A stretch of DNA of 64,000 nt from assembly GCF_013314535.1 (NCBI RefSeq), contig NZ_JABUAE010000002.1:310001-374000 (forward strand). Direction: 5' to 3'. This document shows, piece after piece, positions 17,781 through 25,394 of this stretch. The notes under the pieces were generated by a model, which was given only the letters and a program-made list of their open reading frames with translations, had not been told where the DNA came from and did not search any database. The first letter of the stretch is position 1. The number at the start of each line of letters is the position of its first letter. Source of the stretch: Bacillus sp. Xin1 (GTDB lineage: Bacteria; Bacillota; Bacilli; Bacillales; Bacillaceae_G). Position numbers and translations under genes: made by a program.

Positions 17781-18339
17781 CATTCAAAGACGTAGTATTG
17801 AAGACATAGGTCCGAAAGAAATACGGCTGAATCTCTATATAACACAATTAATAATTATAGGTGTTGGCTGTGTGTTAGCCTATATATTATTTCCAAATAG
17901 GAGTGAATTTTATGATTTGTGGAAATGGGAACCCATTTCAATTCTTGTAATAGGTAGTGTGGTTGCGGGCATTGTTGTGTTATTTGATTATATTGCAATG
18001 CAAGTGCTGCCAGAATCGTGGTTTGATGATGGGGGAATTAATGATCGAATGTTCCAAGGAACTTCTGTAATACAATTATTTGGTATTACGTTTGTTATTG
18101 GATTTGCTGAAGAATTTTTATTTCGAGGTGTATTACAGACGCATTTTGGACTTGTAGTTGCAAGCCTTATTTTTGCTGTTTTACATATTCGATATGTGAG
18201 AAAGCCATTTCTGTTTTGCTTTGTATGTATGATTAGTTTTCTGTTTGGATATGTGTTCCAATGGACAGAGAATTTATTTATAACAATATTTGCACACTTT
18301 CTTGTTGATTTTATTATGGGACTTCAATTAAGAAAATAA
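17773..18339 (+). CDS. ypbD: CPBP family intramembrane metalloprotease YpbD
   Basis: Integral membrane protein of the CAAX-protease/bacteriocin-processing (ABI) family. The motif FAEEFLFRG supplies Glu113-Glu114 and Arg118; later motif histidines are His138 (AVLHIR) and the one in FAHFLVDF. Six or so hydrophobic segments span 188 residues. ATG 17773 overlaps the recQ stop; GGAGG is only 2 nt from it, tighter than usual, so the exact start is a little uncertain. Substrate unknown. Confidence 0.85.
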   Translation: MINIQRRSIEDIGPKEIRLNLYITQLIIIGVGCVLAYILFPNRSEFYDLWKWEPISILVIGSVVAGIVVLFDYIAMQVLPESWFDDGGINDRMFQGTSVIQLFGITFVIGFAEEFLFRGVLQTHFGLVVASLIFAVLHIRYVRKPFLFCFVCMISFLFGYVFQWTENLFITIFAHFLVDFIMGLQLRK

Positions 18340-18361
18340 GTGGAAGGTGGTGGTGAACAAC

Positions 18362-18856
18362 ATGAGAAAACAAATTCCTGATTTTGAAGATGAGTTGGAA
18401 GAAGAGTTGGAAGAAGAGCAAACAGAAGAAGGTTTACCGCCGCGAAGTGAGATTCATAGAAATAAAGAGAAGAAAAAATCTAAATTTAAGATTAACCACT
18501 TTTTTGTTCGGGTTTTAACATTTTTATTTATTTTGTTACCGCTTAGTATTTTATGGTATACGGATAAGTATATCGAAGTAAAAAGTGCCAACAAGAATGA
18601 TACCTCTGGAAAAAACGCGTTTGAAGTGATTTTTTTCGATTCAAATAAACACGGTGAAGGAGAAAAGAAGCAGCTTGAAAAATTTGAAACGCACATTGTA
18701 AAAGAGGGGGAGACATTTGAAAGTATTGGGAAACAGTACTTTCCGAATGAAGATGGGGCTACAATTATTAAAAACTATAACAATTTACAAGATGACCAAT
18801 TAGAAGTAGGAAAAGAATTAAAAATTCCTATTAAAGAAAAGATAGAGAAGGAATAG
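18362..18856 (+). CDS. ypbE: LysM-domain membrane protein YpbE
   Basis: A bitopic protein of 164 residues. It has a very acidic N-terminus (DFEDELEEELEEEQTEE), one membrane segment at about 49-67, then an extracytoplasmic LysM domain from about residue 108 (HIVKEGETFESIGKQYF) that should bind peptidoglycan. ATG 18362 is 6 nt after GGTGGTGGTGA and is better than GTG 18347. The position after recQ-ypbD matches B. subtilis ypbE. The function beyond wall binding is unknown. Confidence 0.85.
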   Translation: MRKQIPDFEDELEEELEEEQTEEGLPPRSEIHRNKEKKKSKFKINHFFVRVLTFLFILLPLSILWYTDKYIEVKSANKNDTSGKNAFEVIFFDSNKHGEGEKKQLEKFETHIVKEGETFESIGKQYFPNEDGATIIKNYNNLQDDQLEVGKELKIPIKEKIEKE

Positions 18857-18993
18857 CAACAGTAAAATAATTGTTGTAGGAGTGAACTGAAAAAGGTGAA
18901 TGAAGCCGTTCATATTTGATAAGGCATTATTCGCCTTTTCGGCAATATAGCCTGATGGGATAATATTTTTGAGAGGGAAGTTGAGAAACGTAT

Positions 18994-19770
18994 ATGTTAT
19001 GGATTGGATTAGGTGGCACATTCATATGTATTGGTTTCATTTTTCTTTTTTGGATGTATAGAGAAGCAGTGCGTAATACGTTGCTAGAACATACTTTATC
19101 ATTTGTGAATTTCCCAGAAAGTTTTGGGAAAGTTAGGATATTTTTTATTTCAGATATTCATAGGAGAGTTATCTTACCTTCCTTAATTGAAAATGTAAAA
19201 GGAAACGCTGATTTTGTTATTATTGGTGGTGATTTAGCTGAGAAGGGGGTATCGTTATCACAAATTGCTGCTAATATTCAAACATTAAGCGAAATTGGTC
19301 CTATATATTTTGTATGGGGAAATAACGATTATGAAATTGACTATCATGAATTAGATGCGTTATTACTAGAACATGGTGTGAAAATTTTAGATAATACACG
19401 AGTGCTGTTTGAATCAGAGAGTGGCGATAAACTGTGTTTATTAGGGGTGGATGATGTTGGATTAGAACGAGATCGTTTAGATTTGGCGCTAGCGGATTGT
19501 CAAGAAGATGGTTTTCGCATTCTTATTAGCCACAACCCTGCTATTGTAAACAAAATGTCTGGACAAGAGAAAATTTCTCTCGTATTAAGTGGTCATACTC
19601 ATGGAGGGCAAATTCGTTTATTCCATTCTAAACGTTATCTAAAAGGCGGTGTATATGAGTATCCATGTACAACTCTATTTGTGAGTAATGGATATGGAAC
19701 GACATTACTACCACTACGTTTTCGAGCTCCAGCTCAAACACACTTAATTACATTGCAAAAAGAAAATTAA
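18994..19770 (+). CDS. ypbG: Membrane-anchored metallophosphoesterase YpbG
   Basis: Calcineurin-like phosphoesterase tethered by an N-terminal membrane segment (about residues 3-21). The metal-binding motifs appear in order: DIH (54-56), GGD (78-80), GNND (109-112), SHNP (about 179) and GHTHGG (about 200). This arrangement is that of the YkuE/YpbG group, some members of which hydrolyse UDP-diacylglucosamine-type lipids; the substrate here is not known. ATG 18994 follows GAGAGGGAAG. It is 137 nt after ypbE and probably still in the same transcript. Confidence 0.87.
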   Translation: MLWIGLGGTFICIGFIFLFWMYREAVRNTLLEHTLSFVNFPESFGKVRIFFISDIHRRVILPSLIENVKGNADFVIIGGDLAEKGVSLSQIAANIQTLSEIGPIYFVWGNNDYEIDYHELDALLLEHGVKILDNTRVLFESESGDKLCLLGVDDVGLERDRLDLALADCQEDGFRILISHNPAIVNKMSGQEKISLVLSGHTHGGQIRLFHSKRYLKGGVYEYPCTTLFVSNGYGTTLLPLRFRAPAQTHLITLQKEN

Positions 19771-19799
19771 GAGATATTCGGTTTAAAGGTGGGGAAAAT

Positions 19800-20699
19800 A
19801 TGCCAACTTTAAAAGGGAAATATAATATAAAAGCTGTTTCGAATATGCTTGGGATTCAGCCAAGTACACTGCGGGCTTGGGAGAGACGATATCATATTAT
19901 TGCTCCAAAGCGCAATGATGCAGGGTACCGTCTATATACAGAAGAGCATGTGAGAATCTTAAAATGGTTAATGCATAAAGTAAATGAAGGATTTACAATT
20001 GGTCAAGCAGTCCAGTTATTAGAAAGCAACCGATTGCAAAATCACAATCCAGCTGAGATGACGTATAGCAAAGAAATTTTATTAGTGGACGATATCCTTG
20101 GTTATTTGTTAAAATTTGATGAAATACATGCCCGTGAATTATTAAACGAGGCATTTGTTATTTATACAATAGAAAAAGTAATCACTCATATATTTATCCC
20201 GATTGCTGATAAGTTAGAGACTATGCAGAAAAATGATGAGATAACAGCTGTACAAGAACGATATGTGGATTCGTTTTTATGTTCACGCGTTGGAATGATT
20301 TATCATAATACGCAAACTAATTTTATTTTGCCAAAAGCCTTGGCTATTTGTGCACCAGGAGAAATGAATGCATTACATTTGTTTCTTTTTACGATATATT
20401 TACGTTTGAAAGGCTATCAAGCAATATATTTGGGGACAGGCCTAGAGGAAAATGAGATCTGTGCAGCCATCAAGCAATTCACACCTAAATATGTATTTAT
20501 ATCATGTTCAAAAGAACGATATTTGAAAAGCGCGCTGAATTTGATTGTGAAGTTGCAAAGTCAGAATCCGAAAATCTGCACTGGACTTATTGGGTTTGCA
20601 AGTCAGCTTGTTTCAGATGAAGACAAGGTTGAACTTCAAAATATATGTATTGGCGATACAAAAAAAGAATGGGATGAATGGTTAAAAATGTCGGAATAG
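19800..20699 (+). CDS. MerR-type regulator with degenerate B12-binding-like domain
   Basis: Residues 1-70 are a MerR helix-turn-helix (KAVSNMLGIQPSTLRAWERRY and the AGYRLYTEEHV wing). The rest resembles the cap plus Rossmann B12-binding module of CarH/LitR light sensors. Expected cobalamin contacts are missing: the usual GExHxLG loop reads GEMNALH at 187-193, with Asn190 where the cobalt-binding His should be, and the cap motif EH becomes ER near 153. B12 sensing is therefore doubtful. It lies 30 nt after ypbG with its own GGTGGGGA ribosome site. Target genes unknown. Confidence 0.8.
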   Translation: MPTLKGKYNIKAVSNMLGIQPSTLRAWERRYHIIAPKRNDAGYRLYTEEHVRILKWLMHKVNEGFTIGQAVQLLESNRLQNHNPAEMTYSKEILLVDDILGYLLKFDEIHARELLNEAFVIYTIEKVITHIFIPIADKLETMQKNDEITAVQERYVDSFLCSRVGMIYHNTQTNFILPKALAICAPGEMNALHLFLFTIYLRLKGYQAIYLGTGLEENEICAAIKQFTPKYVFISCSKERYLKSALNLIVKLQSQNPKICTGLIGFASQLVSDEDKVELQNICIGDTKKEWDEWLKMSE

Positions 20700-20776
20700 T
20701 TGTTCGAAAAGAACCATCTATTTTCTATTTCATATAATAAAAATTAGATACAACGGTTACGTAGGGAGGTTACAAG

Positions 20777-21379
20777 ATGAGGTTGGAACGATTGAATTAT
20801 AATAAAATTAAAATTTTCCTAACATTTGACGATTTATCTGAGCGAGGGTTGACTAAGGAGGATTTATGGAAAAATGCTCCAAAAGTGCAACAGTTATTTC
20901 GTGATATGATGCAAGAAGCAAATAAAGAACTTGGGTTTGAAGCAGATGGTCCAATTGCAGTTGAAGTTTTTTCTTTACAGGCACAAGGAATGGTTGTGAT
21001 TGTTACAAAAGAAAATCATGAAACAGATACAGAAGATGAGTTTCGTGATGAGTTTATTGAAATGCAAGTAACTCTAGATGAGAGTGAGCATATATTGTAT
21101 GAATTTGCAACGTTTGAAGATGTGATTACTTTGGCAAGTCGTTTGTATAATCTCGGTGTAACCGGGGGAAAACTTTACACATGGGATGGACGTTTTTATC
21201 TTTGGATAGAAGAAGAACCAGCGTTATTAAAGGCGGATATTATTGCAATTTTAGCGGAATACGGTAATTCTTCTACAGCAACAATTTATCGTATTATAGA
21301 ATATGGAAAAGAATTAATGGATTCTCAAGCAATTCAGCAAATATACAAGTATTTTATCTTAAAACAAAACCTCAGCTAA
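20777..21379 (+). CDS. mecB: MecA-family adaptor protein (MecB/YpbH-like)
   Basis: Adaptor that delivers substrates to the ClpC protease. The N-terminal domain (MRLERLNYNKIKIFLTFDDLSERG) binds substrate, the acidic linker (ETDTEDEFRDEF) follows, and the C-terminal ClpC-binding domain ends the protein. At 200 residues it is the size of the MecB/YpbH paralogue, and the location before gudB matches B. subtilis ypbH. It is therefore the second MecA-type protein rather than MecA itself. ATG 20777 follows GGGAGG. Confidence 0.9.
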   Translation: MRLERLNYNKIKIFLTFDDLSERGLTKEDLWKNAPKVQQLFRDMMQEANKELGFEADGPIAVEVFSLQAQGMVVIVTKENHETDTEDEFRDEFIEMQVTLDESEHILYEFATFEDVITLASRLYNLGVTGGKLYTWDGRFYLWIEEEPALLKADIIAILAEYGNSSTATIYRIIEYGKELMDSQAIQQIYKYFILKQNLS

Positions 21380-21402
21380 TGTAATTGGCTTGAGGTTTTG
21401 TT
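21363..21402 (+). terminator. Terminator after mecB
   Basis: AACAAAACCTCAGC pairs with GCTTGAGGTTTTGTT (one bulge). The stem overlaps the final codons of mecB and ends in a T-rich run. Confidence 0.75.
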
Positions 21403-21508
21403 AGTGTTTTACGATATTCGAGAGATTAAAATACATTATAGTATAAAAAATATTTAAATATTTAAGTATTTTACTTTTCTAAAAGTGATAAAAGGACTAT
21501 AATGATAT

Positions 21509-21522
21509 TGAAAACGCTTGCA
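21509..21522 (+). promoter_or_regulatory. cre-like site upstream of gudB (left half of dyad)
   Basis: TGAAAACGCTTGCA matches the CcpA cre consensus TGWNANCGNTNWCA at 13 of 14 positions. It lies 39 bp upstream of the gudB -35 hexamer. Confidence 0.55.
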
Positions 21523-21545
21523 ATAAAAATAAGTTTGTATATATT

Positions 21546-21559
21546 TGTTAGCGTTTTCT
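21546..21559 (-). promoter_or_regulatory. cre-like site upstream of gudB (right half of dyad)
   Basis: On the minus strand AGAAAACGCTAACA matches the cre consensus at 13 of 14 positions. It abuts the -35 region (21561) and forms a perfect 9-bp inverted repeat with the left site. Confidence 0.55.
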
Positions 21560-21560
21560 A

Positions 21561-21588
21561 TTGCATTCCAAATTTAACGGTGTATACT
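21561..21588 (+). promoter_or_regulatory. Sigma-A promoter of gudB
   Basis: TTGCAT (21561-21566) and TATACT (21583-21588) are separated by 16 bp, about 50 bp before the gudB start. Confidence 0.65.
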
Positions 21589-21638
21589 AGGCAATGAAGG
21601 TTTACTAAACAAGTGAAATTACAGGGGGTTTACTTACT

Positions 21639-22922
21639 ATGGTAGCCGAAAAGGGAGCTCAAACACAAACACAACAAAGGGAACAACACTTTGAATTATT
21701 AAATTCAACACAAATTGTTATTAGTGAAGCCCTAGAAAAATTGGGTTATCCAAACGAGGTATATGAATTACTTAAAGAACCAATTCGTATGATGACAGTG
21801 AAAATTCCAGTTCGTATGGATGATGGGACTGTTAAAATATTTACAGGATATCGCGCGCAGCACAATGATGCTGTTGGTCCAACGAAAGGTGGAATTCGCT
21901 TCCATCCAAACGTAACAGAAAACGAAGTGAAAGCACTTTCTATTTGGATGAGTTTAAAATGTGGTATTGTTGATTTACCATATGGTGGAGGTAAAGGTGG
22001 TATCATTTGTGATCCACGAGAAATGTCTTTCCGTGAATTAGAAAGATTAAGCCGTGGATACGTACGAGCAATTAGTCAAATTGTTGGTCCAACAAAAGAT
22101 ATTCCTGCTCCAGATGTATTTACAAACTCACAAATTATGGCATGGATGATGGATGAATATAGCCGCATCGATGAATTCAATTCACCAGGATTTATTACAG
22201 GTAAACCACTTGTATTAGGTGGATCTCATGGCCGTGAAACAGCGACTGCGAAAGGTGTAACAATCTGTATTCGAGAAGCTGCGAAAAAACGCGGTATCGA
22301 CATTAAAGGTGCTCGCGTTGTTGTCCAAGGGTTTGGGAACGCTGGAAGCTTCTTAGCTAAATTTATGCACGATGCTGGTGCAAAAGTAATTGCAATTTCT
22401 GATGCTTACGGTGCACTGCATGATCCAAATGGATTGGATATCGACTACTTACTTGATCGTCGTGATAGCTTCGGAACAGTAACAAAATTGTTTAACAATA
22501 CAATTTCAAACAAAGAGCTATTAGAACTTGATTGTGATATTCTAGTTCCAGCCGCAATCGAGAACCAAATTACAGAAGAGAATGCTGCGGATATTAAAGC
22601 GAAAATTGTTGTAGAAGCAGCAAATGGTCCAACTACATTAGAAGCAACTAAAATTTTAACAGAACGCGGTATTTTACTTGTTCCTGACGTATTAGCAAGT
22701 GCTGGTGGTGTTACTGTATCTTACTTCGAATGGGTACAAAATAATCAAGGTTATTATTGGACAGAAGAAGAAGTAGAACAACGCTTAGAGAAAGTAATGG
22801 TAAGATCATTCGATTCCATTTATGAAACATCACAAGTTCGTAAAGTGAACATGCGTTTAGCAGCTTATATGGTTGGTGTACGTAAGATGGCAGAAGCTAG
22901 TCGCTTTAGAGGTTGGGTATAA
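21639..22922 (+). CDS. gudB: NAD-dependent glutamate dehydrogenase
   Basis: Oxidatively deaminates glutamate to 2-oxoglutarate and ammonium, the main glutamate catabolic step. The substrate Lys loop is in LPYGGGKGGI, the dinucleotide fold in VVQGFGNAGS, and the protein has 427 residues. The three-codon duplication that inactivates GudB in laboratory B. subtilis 168 is not present: VKALSIWM appears once in the expected place. The enzyme should therefore be active. CAGGGGG precedes ATG 21639. A cre-like dyad and sigma-A promoter upstream suggest carbon control. RocG would be the alternative name, but the neighbours mecB and ypdA favour gudB. Confidence 0.95.
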   Translation: MVAEKGAQTQTQQREQHFELLNSTQIVISEALEKLGYPNEVYELLKEPIRMMTVKIPVRMDDGTVKIFTGYRAQHNDAVGPTKGGIRFHPNVTENEVKALSIWMSLKCGIVDLPYGGGKGGIICDPREMSFRELERLSRGYVRAISQIVGPTKDIPAPDVFTNSQIMAWMMDEYSRIDEFNSPGFITGKPLVLGGSHGRETATAKGVTICIREAAKKRGIDIKGARVVVQGFGNAGSFLAKFMHDAGAKVIAISDAYGALHDPNGLDIDYLLDRRDSFGTVTKLFNNTISNKELLELDCDILVPAAIENQITEENAADIKAKIVVEAANGPTTLEATKILTERGILLVPDVLASAGGVTVSYFEWVQNNQGYYWTEEEVEQRLEKVMVRSFDSIYETSQVRKVNMRLAAYMVGVRKMAEASRFRGWV

Positions 22923-22943
22923 TAGAACGGAAAGTTTAGAGAG

Positions 22944-22977
22944 AACGTGGTTTCCTTCAAGGGAACCGCGTTTTTTT
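22944..22977 (+). terminator. Terminator after gudB
   Basis: AACGTGGTTTCC pairs with GGGAACCGCGTT through a 5-nt loop and is followed by seven T residues. Confidence 0.88.
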
Positions 22978-23020
22978 ATTGAGGTACATTATAAGGATTA
23001 TAGAAAAGGAGGGATAAGAT

Positions 23021-23287
23021 TTGCAAAGGAAGAGTGATGTAAGTGAGCGAGTAGCTGAGTTGAAAAAGAGAATTGTATATTTAGAAGGAAGTTAAAAAAG
23101 AAATTCAAGTGAAAAGGTAAGTGTACTACAAATCTTTGGAGAAGGAATTATATCTTTATTGTTTGGAATGTGTATTGTTGGACCAGTGATTGCTATAGTT
23201 TGGGGAATTATAATATTACTTTTAAAGTGGATGGATAAAGTGAAACTTTCATCAGTGCGGGCCTTACTGCCTGTTAATACGGGATAA
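23021..23287 (+). pseudogene. Small membrane-protein gene interrupted by an in-frame stop
   Basis: AAAAGGAGGGATAAGAT before TTG 23021 is a strong start signal. The frame codes MQRKSDVSERVAELKKRI...EGS, stops at TAA 23093-23095, then stays open in the same frame to 23287. The distal part encodes a clear membrane segment (IISLLFGMCIVGPVIAIVWG). The last ~17 codons lie inside a bcr1-type element, so the original end has been replaced. It was probably an 80-90 residue coiled-coil/membrane protein, now broken. Family not recognised. Confidence 0.55.
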
Positions 23288-23288
23288 A
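23235..23288 (-). repeat. Minimal bcr1-type repeat with TTTAT ends
   Basis: On the minus strand this 54-bp element reads TTTATCCCG at the start and GAAAGTTTCACTTTAT at the end. GGCAGTAAGGCCC lies inside, the same core as at 13533 and 53247. Confidence 0.7.
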
Positions 23289-23429
23289 TTGTGACTGTTA
23301 ATATAAGGGGATATGTTAAGAGTGGAAGTGCAATCATAAAAAATAAAAAGAACACTTGTTCTGCACGAACGTTTGTGCTATACTTTCCTTAGATAAACAA
23401 AACGGAAACAAAATAAGGAGAGATTAATA

Positions 23430-23663
23430 ATGAAAATGACAGCAAACCAACGATTTATGATGCCAACAGATGTTATGGAACGGGTAGAAGTTTTACGAGA
23501 AAAACATGTGAAACGCTCATCTTTGTTACAATCCGTGAATAAATTTTTCGGTTTAGATACAAAAGAAGACTGTGTTTGGTTTTATGGGTTTTATGGAACT
23601 GCTGTAAGTATTTTATTATTTATGGTCTTTACTTCAAATATTTTTGATTTTCTCTTTGCGTGA
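23430..23663 (+). CDS. Hypothetical small membrane protein
   Basis: A 77-residue protein with a basic, polar N-terminal half (MERVEVLREKHVKRSSLLQSV) and one membrane segment near residues 54-75 (YGFYGTAVSILLFMVFTS). AATAAGGAGAGA precedes ATG 23430, so it is probably translated. I do not recognise a family. It lies between gudB and an amidase gene, with about 80 nt to the latter. Confidence 0.7.
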   Translation: MKMTANQRFMMPTDVMERVEVLREKHVKRSSLLQSVNKFFGLDTKEDCVWFYGFYGTAVSILLFMVFTSNIFDFLFA

Positions 23664-23741
23664 GAAATATGCCATATAGATATCAAGGTTGAATACATAT
23701 ATAAGGAAGAAAGGTAATTTTCTAGAGCGGAGTTGATAGAC

Positions 23742-24272
23742 ATGGTGATGTTCCCTATAGAGCGAAATTATATTGGGTACGGAAGCTCGCGACCAGGAAT
23801 CCGCCTTTCAAAGGTAAGATTTATTGTAAGCCATGATACGGGGAATCCTGGTAGCAATGCGATAGGAAATCGTGATTACTTTAATGAAGTACAACCGAAA
23901 GCATCGGCACATACTTTTGTAGATGATACAACTATTTTAGAAATTATTCCAATTAATGAGGTAGCATATCACGTAAGATATGGCGTACCGACAGATAATG
24001 ACTTGTTTGGTTATGATGCAAATAAAGCATCAATTGGTGTTGAAATGTGCTACGGAGGTAATGTTAATTTTTGGGATTCTTACACGCGGTTTACATGGTA
24101 CCATGCTTATTTATGTCACACATTCAATTTAAATCCTAAAACGGATATTGTATCTCATAAAACACTAGATCCGGCAAGAAAGATTGATCCAGAAAATGTA
24201 TTGGGGCAACAAGGGATAAGATTCAGACAGTTTTTAGCGGACGTCTATCGAATGTATGTATCGTTTAGATGA
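23742..24272 (+). CDS. N-acetylmuramoyl-L-alanine amidase (amidase_2 family)
   Basis: Zinc amidase of the PGRP/T7-lysozyme fold, cleaving the bond between muramic acid and the peptide. His31 (FIVSHDTGN), the SAHTFVDD histidine and the DIVSHKTLDPARKIDP segment give the zinc site and the family end motif. No signal peptide and no wall-binding domain are present, which resembles phage endolysins or CwlA/XlyA catalytic domains. ATG 23742 is 9 nt after AGCGGAG; TTG 23733 and ATG 23748 are alternatives. How it would reach the wall is unclear. Confidence 0.85.
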   Translation: MVMFPIERNYIGYGSSRPGIRLSKVRFIVSHDTGNPGSNAIGNRDYFNEVQPKASAHTFVDDTTILEIIPINEVAYHVRYGVPTDNDLFGYDANKASIGVEMCYGGNVNFWDSYTRFTWYHAYLCHTFNLNPKTDIVSHKTLDPARKIDPENVLGQQGIRFRQFLADVYRMYVSFR

Positions 24273-24384
24273 CAAATATATGAAAAATGAATACAATAAA
24301 GATAGGTGCCTACTGCTGAAAGTAGGTTTTTTCTTGTTTTTTAATAAATAGAGATTGAAGCATAGGACTAGGAGTGAACCGAGT

Positions 24385-25368
24385 ATGCAAAAAGAAACAG
24401 CTATAATAATCGGGGGCGGACCATGTGGGTTAGCAGCGGCGATTTCGCTGCAGCAAGAGGGAATCAATCCACTCGTAATTGAAAAAGGAAATATTGTGAA
24501 TGCGATTTATCATTATCCAACTCATCAAACATTTTTTTCCTCTAGTGAAAAGCTTGAGATTGGTGATGTTGCGTTTATTACAGAAAATCGTAAACCGTTT
24601 CGCAATCAAGCGCTTGCGTACTATCGCGAAGTGGTAAAACGTAAAGGTGTGCGTGTTAACGCATTTGAACGTGTAGAACAAGTGCAAAAGGACGGGAATT
24701 TCTTTAGAGTAAATACGACGAAGCGTGATGGGAACAAGGAGACATATACTGCAAAATATATTGTAGTGGCAACGGGATATTATGATAACCCCAACTATAT
24801 GAACGTTCCTGGAGAAAACTTAGACAAAGTATCTCATTACTTTAAAGAGGCACATCCGTATTTTGACCGTGATGTAGTTGTAATAGGAGGGAAAAATTCA
24901 AGTGTAGATGCGGCGTTAGAACTTGTAAAAGCTGGAGCGCGTGTAACGGTGTTGTATCGCGGGGGAGAATATTCACAGAGTATTAAGCCGTGGATTTTAC
25001 CTGAATTTGAAGCATTAGTGCGTAATGGTACAATTCAAATGCAGTTCCATGCTCATGTGAAAGAAATTACCGAACATACACTTACGTATACTAGTAACGG
25101 GGAGTCATTTACAATTCAAAATGATTTTGTATTTGCGATGACGGGATACCACCCAGATCATAGTTTTCTAACAAAAATGGGAGTAGAAATTGATAAAGAA
25201 ACAGGGCGCCCACTATTTACAGAAGAAACAATGGAAACGAATGTTGAAAATATCTTTATAGCGGGTGTTATTGCAGCTGGCAATAATGCGAATGAAATTT
25301 TTATTGAGAATGGAAGATTTCATGGTGGAGCAATTACACAAACAGTTGTATCAAGAGAACAAAAATAA
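24385..25368 (+). CDS. ypdA: Bacillithiol disulfide reductase YpdA (Bdr)
   Basis: FAD-dependent NADPH reductase that regenerates bacillithiol from its disulfide. The N-terminal FAD motif is IIGGGPCGLAAA, and the second dinucleotide motif is VVVIGGKNSSVDAALELV. The cysteine in GGGPCG is the one expected for the family. Length is 327 residues. I chose ATG 24385, after AGGAGTGA. The bacillithiol synthesis genes bshB1 and bshA lie at the far end of this window, which fits the role. A terminator shared with ansA follows. Confidence 0.94.
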   Translation: MQKETAIIIGGGPCGLAAAISLQQEGINPLVIEKGNIVNAIYHYPTHQTFFSSSEKLEIGDVAFITENRKPFRNQALAYYREVVKRKGVRVNAFERVEQVQKDGNFFRVNTTKRDGNKETYTAKYIVVATGYYDNPNYMNVPGENLDKVSHYFKEAHPYFDRDVVVIGGKNSSVDAALELVKAGARVTVLYRGGEYSQSIKPWILPEFEALVRNGTIQMQFHAHVKEITEHTLTYTSNGESFTIQNDFVFAMTGYHPDHSFLTKMGVEIDKETGRPLFTEETMETNVENIFIAGVIAAGNNANEIFIENGRFHGGAITQTVVSREQK

Positions 25369-25394
25369 GCTGTCGAATTTCGACAGCTTATTTT
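25362..25394. terminator. Bidirectional terminator between ypdA and ansA
   Basis: AATAAGCTGTCG pairs with CGACAGCTTATT around a 5-nt loop. T runs occur on both strands between the convergent genes. Confidence 0.9.

Noticed and set aside
21639-22922. Cryptic gudB allele as in B. subtilis 168
   Set aside because: The inactivating 9-bp duplication in the VKA region is not present, and the reading frame is normal.
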